A DNA stretch of 64,000 bases from Prauserella halophila (GCF_024171895.1 NZ_JAMTCQ010000011.1:248001-312000); one strand, 5' to 3'; positions 17,177 through 26,306 are shown, counted from the first letter of the stretch. Program-made: numbers and translations. Notes: a model not told the origin generated them from the sequence alone.

Positions 17177-18619
17177 ATGCCGGCGAACGGCCTGCGCACC
17201 GCATCGCGGATCTCGCTGACCCTGACCGCACTGGCGGCCATGCTGCTCGGATCACTGACACTGCTGGGCGGTTCGCAGGCCGCGGCCGAACCCGAGAGCG
17301 TCCCGGGGATCGACGTCTCGGGACATCAGGAGAACGTCGACTGGCAGCACGCGTGGAACACGGGCGCGCGGTTCGCCTACGTCAAGGCCACCGAAGGCAC
17401 CGGGTTCACCAACTCCTACTTCGCCCAGCAGTACAACGGCGCCTACGACGTCGGCATGATCCGCGGCGCCTATCACTTCGCGCGCCCGGACGTCGGCCCG
17501 GCCGCGCCGCAGGCCGACTACTTCGTCGCCAACGGCGGTGGCTGGTCGGCGGACGGCAAGACACTGCCACCGCTACTGGACATGGAGTACAACCCGTACG
17601 GCGCGGACCCCTGCTACGGCCGGTCGGAACACGGCATGGTCCGGTGGATCAAGAACTTCTCCAAGCAGCTGCACTCCAAGACCGGCCGCTGGCCGATGAT
17701 CTACACGACCACGGACTGGTGGAAGACCTGCACCGGCAACACTCCCCGATTCGGCAGCGACCACCCGCTGTTCATCGCCCGCTACAACGATCGCGTCGGC
17801 GAGCTGCCCAACGGCTGGCCCCATTACACGCTGTGGCAGTACAACGACCACGGACCGATGCCCGGCGACCAGAACACGTTCAACGGCTCCATGGCACAGT
17901 TGAAGCGACTGGCCCTCGGCGGCGAGGCCAAGCAGGAACCCGAGCCGGAGCCCGAACCGAAGCCGGAACCCGACCCGAAGCCGGAGCCGGAGCCGGAGCC
18001 CGACCCGAAACCCGATCCCGATCCCAGCCCGGAGCCGGAGCCGAGCCCGGAGCCCAGTCCCGAACCGGAACCGTCCATCCCGGAGTCGCCGGAGAACGAG
18101 GCATCGTCCTCCCCGTCCGATGAGGACACGGCCACAGGTGCCGACGAGGAGCCGGGCGACTCGCAGACCGGGGCGACCGCCGGCGACGCGGGCCAGGACG
18201 GCACCTCGGATGCCGGCGAGAACGGTGCGAGCGGCACGCCGGATCAGGTGGCCTCCGACCGCAATGCCGCCGCAGGCGACACCAGCGGCGAGGCCGAGGG
18301 CGACGAGTCCCCGGCCGGAACCGCCGGCGACGCCGAGTCCGGGGACGCCGGGGCCGACGGCACCGAATCCAACGGCACCGGGTCCGACGGCACCGAGTCC
18401 GGGGACGCCGGGTCCGACGGCACCGAACGGCTCGTCCTCCAGGAGGCCCCGCGGCAGGACGCCGAGCAGGCTCCGCGGCAGGGCAAGGGTCCGGACAAGC
18501 TCGCCGAGACCGGCGCCGCGCAGGACCTGCCTCGCATGATCGTGTTCGCCGCAGCACTGATCGTGCTCGGCCTGATCGTGCTGACGCTCACCCGCGGGCC
18601 CGCCCGTTCGCGACGCTGA
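17177..18619 (+). CDS. sortase-anchored GH25 muramidase (lysozyme)
   Basis: 480 residues. Signal peptide about 1-37; GH25 domain about 43-250 with [25 protein letters not shown] and the catalytic-site [11 protein letters not shown] long Pro/Glu/Asp/Lys wall-spanning region follows (about 255-310), then Gly/Asp/Thr/Ser-rich repeats. The C terminus is LAETGA, a hydrophobic helix and an Arg-rich tail. LAxTG is the sorting signal for class E sortases of actinomycetes, so the enzyme is probably covalently fixed to the wall it hydrolyses. ATG 17177 follows GGGAGGA. A terminator hairpin follows the stop. Confidence 0.93.
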   Translation: MPANGLRTASRISLTLTALAAMLLGSLTLLGGSQAAAEPESVPGIDVSGHQENVDWQHAWNTGARFAYVKATEGTGFTNSYFAQQYNGAYDVGMIRGAYHFARPDVGPAAPQADYFVANGGGWSADGKTLPPLLDMEYNPYGADPCYGRSEHGMVRWIKNFSKQLHSKTGRWPMIYTTTDWWKTCTGNTPRFGSDHPLFIARYNDRVGELPNGWPHYTLWQYNDHGPMPGDQNTFNGSMAQLKRLALGGEAKQEPEPEPEPKPEPDPKPEPEPEPDPKPDPDPSPEPEPSPEPSPEPEPSIPESPENEASSSPSDEDTATGADEEPGDSQTGATAGDAGQDGTSDAGENGASGTPDQVASDRNAAAGDTSGEAEGDESPAGTAGDAESGDAGADGTESNGTGSDGTESGDAGSDGTERLVLQEAPRQDAEQAPRQGKGPDKLAETGAAQDLPRMIVFAAALIVLGLIVLTLTRGPARSRR

Positions 18620-18626
18620 CCCGGTT

Positions 18627-18675
18627 CGAGTGGTGCCCGGCCCCGCGCTGCGAGCGTGGAGCCGGGCACCACTCG
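18627..18675. terminator. bidirectional terminator hairpin
   Basis: CGAGTGGTGCCCGGC (18627-18641) pairs perfectly with 18661-18675 around a 19-nt loop. It lies between the ends of the convergent muramidase and metE-like genes. Confidence 0.75.
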
Positions 18676-18687
18676 TGTCGGCGGGTG

Positions 18688-20805
18688 TTACGGCAACGAC
18701 CTGCCGGCCGCCTCGGGGCCGGCCGCCGCGTTCCGCACCATCGCCAGGGCGTCGGCGTGTGCACGGACCGACGCCGTCGCGGGAGCGGTCGTCGTCACGT
18801 CGGCGTCGAGCGCCGCCGTCGTCTCCAGCGTCTCGTCGATCCCCGCGTCGCCCAGCTGGGTGCGAATCCGCGTCGAGGCCGCCGCGCCCGACGTCGCCAA
18901 CCGGAACGCCTCGGTCGCCCAGGTCCACCGGTCGCGGCGCGCGCGTTCCCGCAGCGGCGGACGCCGCCACAACGCGGGCTCGTCCACCTGGATCTCGCGG
19001 ATTCCGGCCGCTTCCAGGTCATGCACCTCGTCGCGCAGGACGAGCGCGAGCTGCGCCGCCGTGTCCGGCACCGGAACGTCGTCACGCACGAACGCCCCGG
19101 CGAGCACGGTCGCCGGGCCGGGCAGCACCCCTTTCACCACGGCCGTGGTCAGCCGCTGAGCGGCCGCGACCCAGTCGACCGTCATCGGCGCGGGCCTGCT
19201 CACGTCCCCTGCCACGATCGGCGGCCGCACGCAGTAGGCGCCGCTGTGCTGCACCCAGCCGTGCTCGGGCACCGCGATACCGCACAACCGCTCGGCGACG
19301 AAGCGCACCAGATCGTCGTGCCGTCGCTGGTCGGCCGACGGCGCGGCGAGGTCGGCGGCCTGCGGTCCGAGCACCTCCTGCAGGCGCACCACGTCGTGCA
19401 GGCCCGCGCGCATCCGTTCGCCGTAACACTCGTCGCTCCCGGGGCCCGTGCGCACCCGCCGGTCGACGGCCGCGACGAGCGGGTCGATCGGGTCGGTCGG
19501 CTCGGTCGGGTCGTCGGCCGACCGGCGGGTGCGCTCCTGCGCCGCGCGCCGGTCGGCGTATGCCGAGCGCCGCAGATGTGCGGGCCGCAGGGTGGCCAGC
19601 CGTGCCCGCACCCGGCGGTCGGCCGGCGGGCTCGCCCGGCGGCCGCCGAGGATCTCCCGCGCGTACGTCAGTTCCCCGGCGACAGTGTCCGGACCGCCGC
19701 GCAGCGCCGTGGCCAGGGTCACGACCTCGCGCACCTTCTGCGACGCGAACGCGAGCCACGGTGTGATCTCCGGGTCCAGTGCGGTCTCCCGGTCGACGTC
19801 GTACGGCACGTGCAGCAGCGAGCACGACGTGCTCACCGCCACCTCCCGTGCCGAACCGAGCAGCGTGGCCGCCGTGACCAACGCCGCGTCGAGATCGGTA
19901 CGCCACACGTTGCGCCCGTCGACCAGACCGGCCACGAGCGTCTTGTCCGACAGTCCCGGCGTGGCGACGACCGTGTTCACCGTGGACGTTTCCGACACGA
20001 GGTCGACCGCGACGCCCTCGACCGGCGTGGCGGCGAGCGCACCGAGCGCCGGACCCGGATCGCCGTACGGCACGGCGGTCAGCAGCGCGGGCCGCTGCGT
20101 CCGGGCACCCAGCACGGAGTAGGCATCCCGTAGCGCCTCCCGCTCGACATCGGTCCGGTCGGCGGCGAACGCCGGTTCGTCGAGCTGCACCCAGTCGGCT
20201 CCCGCCGCCTGCAGTTCGGCGAGCACCCAGGCGTACACCCCGAGCAGCTCGCCGAGGCGGTCCAGGGGCTGAAAGCCCGGCGGCGAACCCGGCTCCGGGG
20301 CGCACAGCAGCAGGAACGTCACGGGGCCGAGCAGCACCGGACGGGTGTTGATCCCCAGGCGCAACGCCTCGAGATGGTCGCGCACCGGGGTCCGGTCGGC
20401 CAGCGTGAGCGGCGTGTCCGGGCCGATCTCCGGCACGACGTGGTGGTAGGGCGTGCCGAACCACGGTGCGGTGGCCAGCGGCGGCACCGAGTCGGTGCCC
20501 CGCGCCATGGCGAAGTACGTCTCCAGCGGGTCGAGACCCAGCGCGCGGAACCGCTCGGGCACGGCGCCGGCCATCACGGCCGTGTCGAGGACGTGGTCGT
20601 AGTACGAGAAGGTGCCGCCCGGGACCGAATCGAGGCCCGCGGCGGACAGCTCCCGCCACGCGCGCGCCCGCAGTTCCCTGGCGACGGCACGGAGTTCGGA
20701 TTCGTCCGCGCGATGGGTCCAATAACGTTCGAGTGCCCGCGGCAGCTCCCTGCCGGGGCCGATCCGGGGGTATCCCAGGACGGTGGAACCGATGCTGCCG
20801 GTCAA
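18688..20805 (-). CDS. metE: MetE-like protein lacking the zinc site, riboswitch-controlled
   Basis: 705 residues, shorter than typical MetE (about 750-770). The N-terminal barrel is well conserved (LGYPRIGPGRELPRALERYW, YYDHVLDTAV, SCSLLHVPYD). The C-terminal barrel keeps PPIVAGDVSRPAPMTVDW and IQVDEPAL. The zinc ligands of B12-independent methionine synthase are missing: the THMC motif reads as RTQL, the third-ligand Glu after LDADV is Ala, and the chain ends before the PDCGLKTR segment. The HGE-x-ER-x-DMV homocysteine motif is also lost. TTG 20805 follows GGAGAGAG. No frameshift explains this, because other frames do not encode the missing motifs. Canonical catalysis looks impossible. Confidence 0.85.
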   Translation of the reverse strand: MTGSIGSTVLGYPRIGPGRELPRALERYWTHRADESELRAVARELRARAWRELSAAGLDSVPGGTFSYYDHVLDTAVMAGAVPERFRALGLDPLETYFAMARGTDSVPPLATAPWFGTPYHHVVPEIGPDTPLTLADRTPVRDHLEALRLGINTRPVLLGPVTFLLLCAPEPGSPPGFQPLDRLGELLGVYAWVLAELQAAGADWVQLDEPAFAADRTDVEREALRDAYSVLGARTQRPALLTAVPYGDPGPALGALAATPVEGVAVDLVSETSTVNTVVATPGLSDKTLVAGLVDGRNVWRTDLDAALVTAATLLGSAREVAVSTSCSLLHVPYDVDRETALDPEITPWLAFASQKVREVVTLATALRGGPDTVAGELTYAREILGGRRASPPADRRVRARLATLRPAHLRRSAYADRRAAQERTRRSADDPTEPTDPIDPLVAAVDRRVRTGPGSDECYGERMRAGLHDVVRLQEVLGPQAADLAAPSADQRRHDDLVRFVAERLCGIAVPEHGWVQHSGAYCVRPPIVAGDVSRPAPMTVDWVAAAQRLTTAVVKGVLPGPATVLAGAFVRDDVPVPDTAAQLALVLRDEVHDLEAAGIREIQVDEPALWRRPPLRERARRDRWTWATEAFRLATSGAAASTRIRTQLGDAGIDETLETTAALDADVTTTAPATASVRAHADALAMVRNAAAGPEAAGRSLP

Positions 20806-20924
20806 TGCTCTCTCCTCGCGAGCTCGTCGACACGGGTGCCGACGGTCTCGCCGGAGGGGCGCAGGCCGGCCGGGGCGCACCTGCCCGGCCCGTCCGCCCG
20901 GTCCACCCACGAGACCTCGGACCC

Positions 20925-20946
20925 GCGCGCACCGGGTGGTGCGCGC
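20925..20946 (-). promoter_or_regulatory. GC-rich hairpin between aptamer and metE-like gene
   Basis: GCGCGCACC and GGTGCGCGC form a perfect 9-bp stem with a 4-nt loop, 6 nt downstream of the B12 box on the transcript. It may be part of the expression platform or a short terminator. Confidence 0.45.
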
Positions 20947-20949
20947 GCC

Positions 20950-21145
20950 GGTGGCAGGTCTTCGGACTCGCGGGCTCTCCCGGCCGGGGCCGGAGGTCCT
21001 ACTGGCCGTCGCTTCCCGGACCCGGGGTCCAGTGCCGTTGACGGCGGTCGTTCCCGCTCACCGCTGCGGGGCAGTCCCGGATTCGCACCGGGTTCTCTCT
21101 TGCCTCACCCGGCAGGCCCGTGCGGGCCGGACGCGGGTGAACCAC
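20950..21145 (-). promoter_or_regulatory. cobalamin (B12) riboswitch
   Basis: On the minus strand the leader contains the hallmark core CCGGTGCGAATCCGGGAC, then TGCCCCGCAGCGGTGAGCGG. It ends with GAGTCCGAAGACCTGCC, the B12 box (20953-20970). The aptamer lies 5' of the metE-like gene, the classic place for cobalamin control of B12-independent methionine synthase: B12 represses so that MetH takes over. Edges are approximate. Confidence 0.92.
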
Positions 21146-21151
21146 CAGCAC

Positions 21152-21175
21152 GGCCACCCTAGCCCCAGGGTGGCC
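21152..21175 (-). terminator. hairpin after the acyl-CoA dehydrogenase gene
   Basis: GGCCACCCT and AGGGTGGCC form a perfect 9-bp stem with a 6-nt loop. It lies 110 bp past the acyl-CoA dehydrogenase stop and just before the riboswitch, so it may insulate the two units. Confidence 0.45.
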
Positions 21176-21285
21176 GCGTCCGCGCTCGCCGACGGCACCG
21201 CGGCGGGCGCCTCCACACTCCGGAATCGGCGCCGGCCTGCACCGTTGCAACCGGGGAGACCTCGCTCACAGGCCGGGGACTGCGG

Positions 21286-22461
21286 TCATCGGAATGCGGA
21301 CTGCCCCGTCACCGCCTGCCCGATCACGAGCTGGTGCACCTCCGACGTGCCCTCGTAGGTCAGCACCGATTCGAGGTTGTTGGCGTGCCGCAGTACGGGG
21401 TATTCGAGGCTGATCCCGTTGGCACCGAGAATCGTCCGGCATTCGCGCGCGATCGCGATCGCCTCGCGCACGTTGTTGAGCTTGCCGGTGCTGACCTGTT
21501 CGGACGTCAGCGTCCCCGCGTCCTTGAGCCCGCCGAGGTGCAGTGCCAGCAGCATGCCCTTGCCGAGTTCGAGGCTCATGTCGGCGAGTTTGAGCTGGGT
21601 GGCCTGGTACGAGGCCAGCGGTTTTCCGAAGATGTCGCGTTCCTGCGAATAGGCGATCGCCGTTTCGAGGCAGTCGCGGGCCGCGCCGAGCGCGCCGAAC
21701 ACGATGCCGTAGCGCGCCTCGTTCAGGCACGACAGCGGACCGGACAGGCCGCGCGCCTCCGGCAGCATCGCAGACGCCGGGAGCCGGACGTCCTCCAGCA
21801 CGAGCTCGCTGGTCACCGACGCCCGCAGCGACAGCTTCTTCGTGATCTCCGGCGCCGAGAACCCCGGCGTGTCCGTGGGAACGACGAAGCCGCGGATCTT
21901 GTCATCGGTCTGCGCCCACACCACGGCGACGTCGGCCACGGAGCCGTTGGTGATCCACATCTTCGTGCCGTTGAGCACCCAGTCGCCGCCGGCGTCGCGC
22001 CGTGCGTACGTCCGCATGTCACCCGGGTTCGACCCGAAGTCCGGCTCGGTGAGGCCGAAGCAGCCGATCGCCTCCCCCGCGGCCATGCGCGGCAGCCACT
22101 CCTGCTTCTGTTCCTCCGAGCCCCAGCGCCGGATCGCGAACATGGCGAGCGAGCCCTGCACCGACACGAGACTCCGCAGGCCCGAATCGGCCGCCTCGAG
22201 CTCCATGCACGCCAGGCCGTAGGCGGTCGCGGTGGTGCCCGCGCAGCCGTAGCCCTCCAGGTGCATGCCCAGTACGCCGAGCTTGCCGAGCTCACGTGCC
22301 AGATCCCGCGCCGGGATCGAGGCACTGTCGAACCAGTCCGCCAGGTGGGGCCGGATCCGGTCTGCGGTGAAGGCCCGCACCGTGTCGCGAATCGCCCGGT
22401 CGTCCTCGCCGATCAGGTCCTCGGTGCCGAACAGGCCGAGCGGTGTCTGTGTGCCGGACAT
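21286..22461 (-). CDS. acyl-CoA dehydrogenase, glutaryl-CoA dehydrogenase-like
   Basis: 391 residues. Motifs are CFGLTEPDFGSNPG (FAD/substrate loop), LNGTKMWITNGSVADVAVVW, and YEGTSEVHQLVIGQAVTG with the catalytic-base Glu. The segment MELEAADSGLRSLVSVQGSL is close to that of glutaryl-CoA dehydrogenases, which make crotonyl-CoA from glutaryl-CoA. ATG 22461 has AAAGGA upstream; the frame is open to 22527 but overlaps the TetR gene. It is probably co-transcribed with and controlled by the TetR gene just upstream. Confidence 0.88.
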   Translation of the reverse strand: MSGTQTPLGLFGTEDLIGEDDRAIRDTVRAFTADRIRPHLADWFDSASIPARDLARELGKLGVLGMHLEGYGCAGTTATAYGLACMELEAADSGLRSLVSVQGSLAMFAIRRWGSEEQKQEWLPRMAAGEAIGCFGLTEPDFGSNPGDMRTYARRDAGGDWVLNGTKMWITNGSVADVAVVWAQTDDKIRGFVVPTDTPGFSAPEITKKLSLRASVTSELVLEDVRLPASAMLPEARGLSGPLSCLNEARYGIVFGALGAARDCLETAIAYSQERDIFGKPLASYQATQLKLADMSLELGKGMLLALHLGGLKDAGTLTSEQVSTGKLNNVREAIAIARECRTILGANGISLEYPVLRHANNLESVLTYEGTSEVHQLVIGQAVTGQSAFR

Positions 22462-22523
22462 GGGCGATCCTTTCGTTCGTCGCCGTCGCCGTGCTGTCAT
22501 CACGGCCACTACGCATTGTCGCG

Positions 22524-23165
22524 TCACCGGGGTGTCAGCAGGGAGACGGCCGCGTGGACGGCCGATTCGACCACGGCGTCGAGACTCCCGTCGTCCTCGA
22601 CGGTCGTGGCCACGAGTTCGCGCAACCCGCCGAGCAGAATGATCACGCTCTCCCGCGGCACGGGTGGGCCTGCACCTCGGCGCTCGGCCTGCCTCTCGAG
22701 CCCCTGGGCCAGCGTCACGAAGCCTTCGAGCTGCATCCGCTGCAGCTGCCGCGCCTTGTCACCGAGAGCGGGTACGTCACGGATCCAGCTGACGACGATC
22801 GCCGGTTCGGCCTCGGCATAGGCGAACCACGCTTCGACTGCGGTCCGCACCTGGTCGGGCCACGGCGCCGTCTCGTCGACCGCACCGGACACGTAGCGGA
22901 CCATCTCGCCCGTGGTCTCGGCCATCAGCGCCACGAAGCACTCGTCCCGGTCGGCGAAATGCTCGTAGAAGGTGCGGCGCGACGTCTGGGCACGGCGCAC
23001 GATCCCGGCGACCGTGGCGCTGCGGTAGCTGTCGTCCGCGATCTCGGCGGCCAGGCCGTCGAGCAGGCGCCTGCGGAACGACACCGGGCCGACGCTTCGC
23101 TCGCCGGCCCCTCCGGTGCCGGGCGGGCCCCGGTCGGCCGGACTCGCGGCTACCGGACCGGCCAC
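22524..23165 (-). CDS. TetR-family regulator
   Basis: About 213 residues from GTG 23165. The helix-turn-helix is SYRSATVAGIVRRAQTSRRT followed by FYEHFADRDECFVALM. The start is uncertain: the frame is open to an ATG at 23264, inside the operator palindrome, and a strong AGGGGAGGG near 23200 has no good in-frame ATG, GTG or TTG close by. It is upstream of the acyl-CoA dehydrogenase and divergent from the molybdenum hydroxylase genes. It probably controls both and itself through the 23231-23274 palindrome. Confidence 0.85.
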   Translation of the reverse strand: MAGPVAASPADRGPPGTGGAGERSVGPVSFRRRLLDGLAAEIADDSYRSATVAGIVRRAQTSRRTFYEHFADRDECFVALMAETTGEMVRYVSGAVDETAPWPDQVRTAVEAWFAYAEAEPAIVVSWIRDVPALGDKARQLQRMQLEGFVTLAQGLERQAERRGAGPPVPRESVIILLGGLRELVATTVEDDGSLDAVVESAVHAAVSLLTPR

Positions 23166-23230
23166 GCCCCCGGCCCCACTGGTGGAAGACAGTGTCCCTC
23201 CCCTAACGGATGACGGTGTTTGCCACCCGA

Positions 23231-23274
23231 TGGTACGCGTCTGTACCGTCCCGCTCCGGTACACACGCGTACCA
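23231..23274. promoter_or_regulatory. 44-bp operator palindrome in divergent promoter
   Basis: TGGTACGCGTCTGTACCG (23231-23248) matches the inverse of 23257-23274 with one mismatch and an 8-bp spacer. It lies between the TetR gene and the IorB-like gene. Length and symmetry suit two TetR dimers. Confidence 0.65.
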
Positions 23275-23366
23275 GGACGGGGCCCAGGGGGTGGCGCCGA
23301 TCCCGCGCCGCGTCAGTTCCCGTACCGCCCCGACACCGCACGAAACCACGCAAAGGAGCGTGCCTC

Positions 23367-25676
23367 GTGACCACCACCGACGGCCCTCGCACGGTCAACC
23401 GGCGCAAGTTCATGGGCTACCTGCTCGGCGGTGCGACCGTCGTCGCCGCCGCCGACCTCGGGATGTTCGGGCGCGGCGCCACGGCCGACGCCGCGCCCGG
23501 TGAACTGCCCACCCTTCCCCAGCCCGCAGAGATCGCCGACCTCAGCGACCTGCTCACCCTCGCCGCGGCGCCGACGTCGCAGCTGATCACCGTCACGATC
23601 AACGACGACGGCACGGCCTCGTTCGCGCTGCCCCGCGCCGAGGTCGGCCAGGGCATCACGACGGCAGCCGCGATGCTGATCGCCGAAGAGCTCGACCTGC
23701 CCGTCGACAAGGTCCACGTCACGCTGGCACCCGGCAGGCCCGAGCTGCTGTTCAACCAGATCACCGGCGGGTCCAACACGATGCACGCGATGTACACGCC
23801 GATCCGCGTGGCCGCCGCGATCGCGAAGGGCGCGCTGCTGCAGGCCGCCGCCACGCTGCTCGGCGACAGCGCGAACAAACTGACGTCGCACCTCGGCCAC
23901 ATCGTCGCGCCCGACGGACGCCGCGTCGACTACGGCAAGCTCTCCGCGCTCGCGGCGAAGGAGCAGCCCGAAGCGGTCGAGGTCGCGCTCAAGGACGAGA
24001 ATTCGCACGCGGTCGTCGGCACACCCGTCAACCGCATCGATGCGCTGGACGCCGTCACCGGTGCCAAGCAGTTCGCCACCGATCTCGACGTCACCGCGGC
24101 ACTGCCGACGATGGTGTGCCGGGCCCCGACGCTCAACGGCACGCCCAAGGCCGTGCACAACGCGGACCGGGTGCGCGAGATGCCGGGCGTCACGCACGTG
24201 GCGACGATCCCGACCGGCGTCGCGGTGCGGGCTTCGACGTTCGGCCAGTGCATCGACGCGGTCCGCACACTCGAGGTGTCCTGGAACGACGGTCCGGTCG
24301 CAGGCATGTCCGACGAGGACGCCCTGGCCGGCGTCCGTTCCGCCGAGGCACCGATACCGGCCCTGCCCGTCGGTGAGACCGTCTCGGGCGATTTCACCTT
24401 CTGGTTCCGCAGCAACTCCGCGATGGACACGAACAGCGCGGTCGCCGACGTGCGCCACGGAAGCGCCCAGATCTGGGCGAGCCTGAAGAACCCGAACGTC
24501 GCCCAGGGACTCATCGCCGAGGCACTCGGCATTCCGCAGGCCGCTGTCACGGTCAACGTGGTGCAGGGCGGCGGTTCGTTCGGCAGGCGGCTGTTCTCCG
24601 ATCCCGCCATCGAAGCGGCCCGCATCAGCAAGGCGATGGGCGTACCGGTCAAACTCATGTGGCACCGCGCCGACGACGCCCGCGTCGGCCGCACCCATCC
24701 GCTGGCCACCTCCCGCATCCGCGCCTGTTACTCGGGCGATACGGTGCTCGGCCTCCAGCAGGCCCACACCAGCGTCGAGACCGACTTCCGGCACGGGCTG
24801 GGCGACATCATCACCGCCAAGGCCGCCGACCTACCCGGCGGACTCGGGAACCTCCCGTTCTCCCAGGTGATCTTCCAACTCACGACGATATTGCCCTACG
24901 ACTTCGGCGCCGTCGGCCAGTCGCTCGCCGAGACCGACACGCGGTTCAACACCAGCTCGATGCGCAACATCTACTCGCCCGACGTGCGCACGGCGAACGA
25001 GCTGATCGTCGACCAGCTCGCGCAGCGGACGGGCAGCGATCCACTGGAGTTCCGGCTGTCGCATCTGCGCAACGGCAGGCTGCGCTCCGCACTCGAGACC
25101 GCCGCCGAAAAGGCCGAATGGGGCAAGGAACTGCCCGAGGGCATGGCGCAGGGCATCGGGGTGCACGTCGAGTACAAGGGCGTCACCGCCTGCATCATGG
25201 AGATCGACTGCCGTCCGGAGACGGTGGGCCGCAAGGTCCGCAACGCCGTGACCGGGCCGCGCGTCACGAAGGCGACGATGGTGATCGACTGCGGCAAGGC
25301 GATCAACCCGCGCGGCATCGAGGCGCAGATGCAGGGCTGCGTCAACGACGGCATCGCGATGACGCTCACCAGCAGCCTCCACCTGCGAGACGGGCACTTC
25401 CAGGAAGCCAGCTGGGACAACTACTTCTACACCCGGCAGTGGAACACGCCGCCGGAACTCGAGGTCGTCGTACTCGACTCCACCGAGCCACCCGGCGGTG
25501 TCGGCGAGGCGGGCGTCGCCGCGGCGGCCGCGGCCGCCGCGTGCGCCTACGCCCGCGCCACCGGCACGATGCCGACCGAGTTCCCGATCAATCACCAGAC
25601 GCTGTCGTTCGATCCGAAGCCGCACGCACCGCCGGTGCCGCAATCGCCGACCGACGGCCTCGACCACACCTACTGA
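23367..25676 (+). CDS. IorB-type molybdenum hydroxylase large subunit
   Basis: 769 residues of the xanthine dehydrogenase/aldehyde oxidase family, molybdopterin cytosine dinucleotide-binding subunit. It starts with a Tat-like signal (NRRKFMGYLLGGATVVAA), as in isoquinoline 1-oxidoreductase beta subunits. It contains ALPRAEVGQGITTAAAMLIA, QGGGSFGRRLFSD and, at the active-site end, PPGGVGEAGVAAAAAAAACA with the likely catalytic Glu. GTG 23367 follows AAAGGAG. No FAD subunit is nearby, which fits the IorAB type that passes electrons to a cytochrome. The substrate (N-heterocycle or aldehyde) is unknown. Confidence 0.9.
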   Translation: MTTTDGPRTVNRRKFMGYLLGGATVVAAADLGMFGRGATADAAPGELPTLPQPAEIADLSDLLTLAAAPTSQLITVTINDDGTASFALPRAEVGQGITTAAAMLIAEELDLPVDKVHVTLAPGRPELLFNQITGGSNTMHAMYTPIRVAAAIAKGALLQAAATLLGDSANKLTSHLGHIVAPDGRRVDYGKLSALAAKEQPEAVEVALKDENSHAVVGTPVNRIDALDAVTGAKQFATDLDVTAALPTMVCRAPTLNGTPKAVHNADRVREMPGVTHVATIPTGVAVRASTFGQCIDAVRTLEVSWNDGPVAGMSDEDALAGVRSAEAPIPALPVGETVSGDFTFWFRSNSAMDTNSAVADVRHGSAQIWASLKNPNVAQGLIAEALGIPQAAVTVNVVQGGGSFGRRLFSDPAIEAARISKAMGVPVKLMWHRADDARVGRTHPLATSRIRACYSGDTVLGLQQAHTSVETDFRHGLGDIITAKAADLPGGLGNLPFSQVIFQLTTILPYDFGAVGQSLAETDTRFNTSSMRNIYSPDVRTANELIVDQLAQRTGSDPLEFRLSHLRNGRLRSALETAAEKAEWGKELPEGMAQGIGVHVEYKGVTACIMEIDCRPETVGRKVRNAVTGPRVTKATMVIDCGKAINPRGIEAQMQGCVNDGIAMTLTSSLHLRDGHFQEASWDNYFYTRQWNTPPELEVVVLDSTEPPGGVGEAGVAAAAAAAACAYARATGTMPTEFPINHQTLSFDPKPHAPPVPQSPTDGLDHTY

Positions 25677-25707
25677 CCAGCACCTACGGGAAGCACGGAG
25701 AACCCAG

Positions 25708-26202
25708 ATGTCTGAACAGACTTTCGTCGTCAACGGTGAGCGGGTGACGGTCGACGTCTCCGGCGACGTGCGGGTGCTGTGGGTGCTGCGCGACCTGCTC
25801 GGCGTCACGGGCCCCAAGTACGGCTGTGGCATCAACGTCTGCAAGGCCTGCACATCGCACATCAACGGCAAGGCGTTCAATCCCTGCGCGGTGCCCGTCG
25901 GCGAACTGTCCGCCGACGACGAGGTGACCACCATCGAGGGGCTGCCCGCGCAGGCCGCCGAGGAGTCGCGCGGACAGCACGGCCTGCATCCGATGCAGGA
26001 GGCGTGGCTCGAACGGGACGTCGTGCAGTGCGGTTACTGCCAGCCCGGTCAGATCATGGCGGCGGTGGCGCTGGTGCGCAAGGTCCGCGACGAGGGCAGG
26101 ACGGTCACCGAGGCCGACCTCGACGGCATCCGCAACATCTGCCGCTGTGGCACCTACACCCGCATTCGCGAGGCCATCCGGGACGGCGAAACGCGGATGT
26201 GA
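25708..26202 (+). CDS. IorA-type [2Fe-2S] small subunit
   Basis: 164 residues with two [2Fe-2S] sites: a plant-type CGINVCKAC with a later Cys in FNPC, and the C-terminal QCGYCQPGQIM plus CRCGTYTRIREAI. It forms the electron-transfer subunit of the molybdenum hydroxylase encoded 31 bp upstream. Typical relatives have CGxGxCGAC; here Asn-Val and Lys replace the small residues around the first cluster. A strong terminator follows. Confidence 0.93.
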   Translation: MSEQTFVVNGERVTVDVSGDVRVLWVLRDLLGVTGPKYGCGINVCKACTSHINGKAFNPCAVPVGELSADDEVTTIEGLPAQAAEESRGQHGLHPMQEAWLERDVVQCGYCQPGQIMAAVALVRKVRDEGRTVTEADLDGIRNICRCGTYTRIREAIRDGETRM

Positions 26203-26217
26203 GCCCCTCCGGTCGCA

Positions 26218-26268
26218 TCCTGGAAGGCTCGGCTGCGGGGCCGACGGCCCGCGCCGGGCCTTCCAGGA
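26218..26268 (+). terminator. terminator of the iorAB-like operon
   Basis: TCCTGGAAGGC and GCCTTCCAGGA form a perfect 11-bp stem around a GC-rich 29-nt loop, 16 nt after the small-subunit stop. Confidence 0.75.
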
Positions 26269-26306
26269 GCCGCATCGTACCCGGCCCGGTACAGTGCTGG
26301 ATCGGC

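Noticed and set aside
18688-19000. Frameshift hiding the missing MetE C terminus
   Set aside because: The other two frames here contain no HMC or PDCG motif, and a terminator follows directly, so a simple frameshift does not restore the domain.
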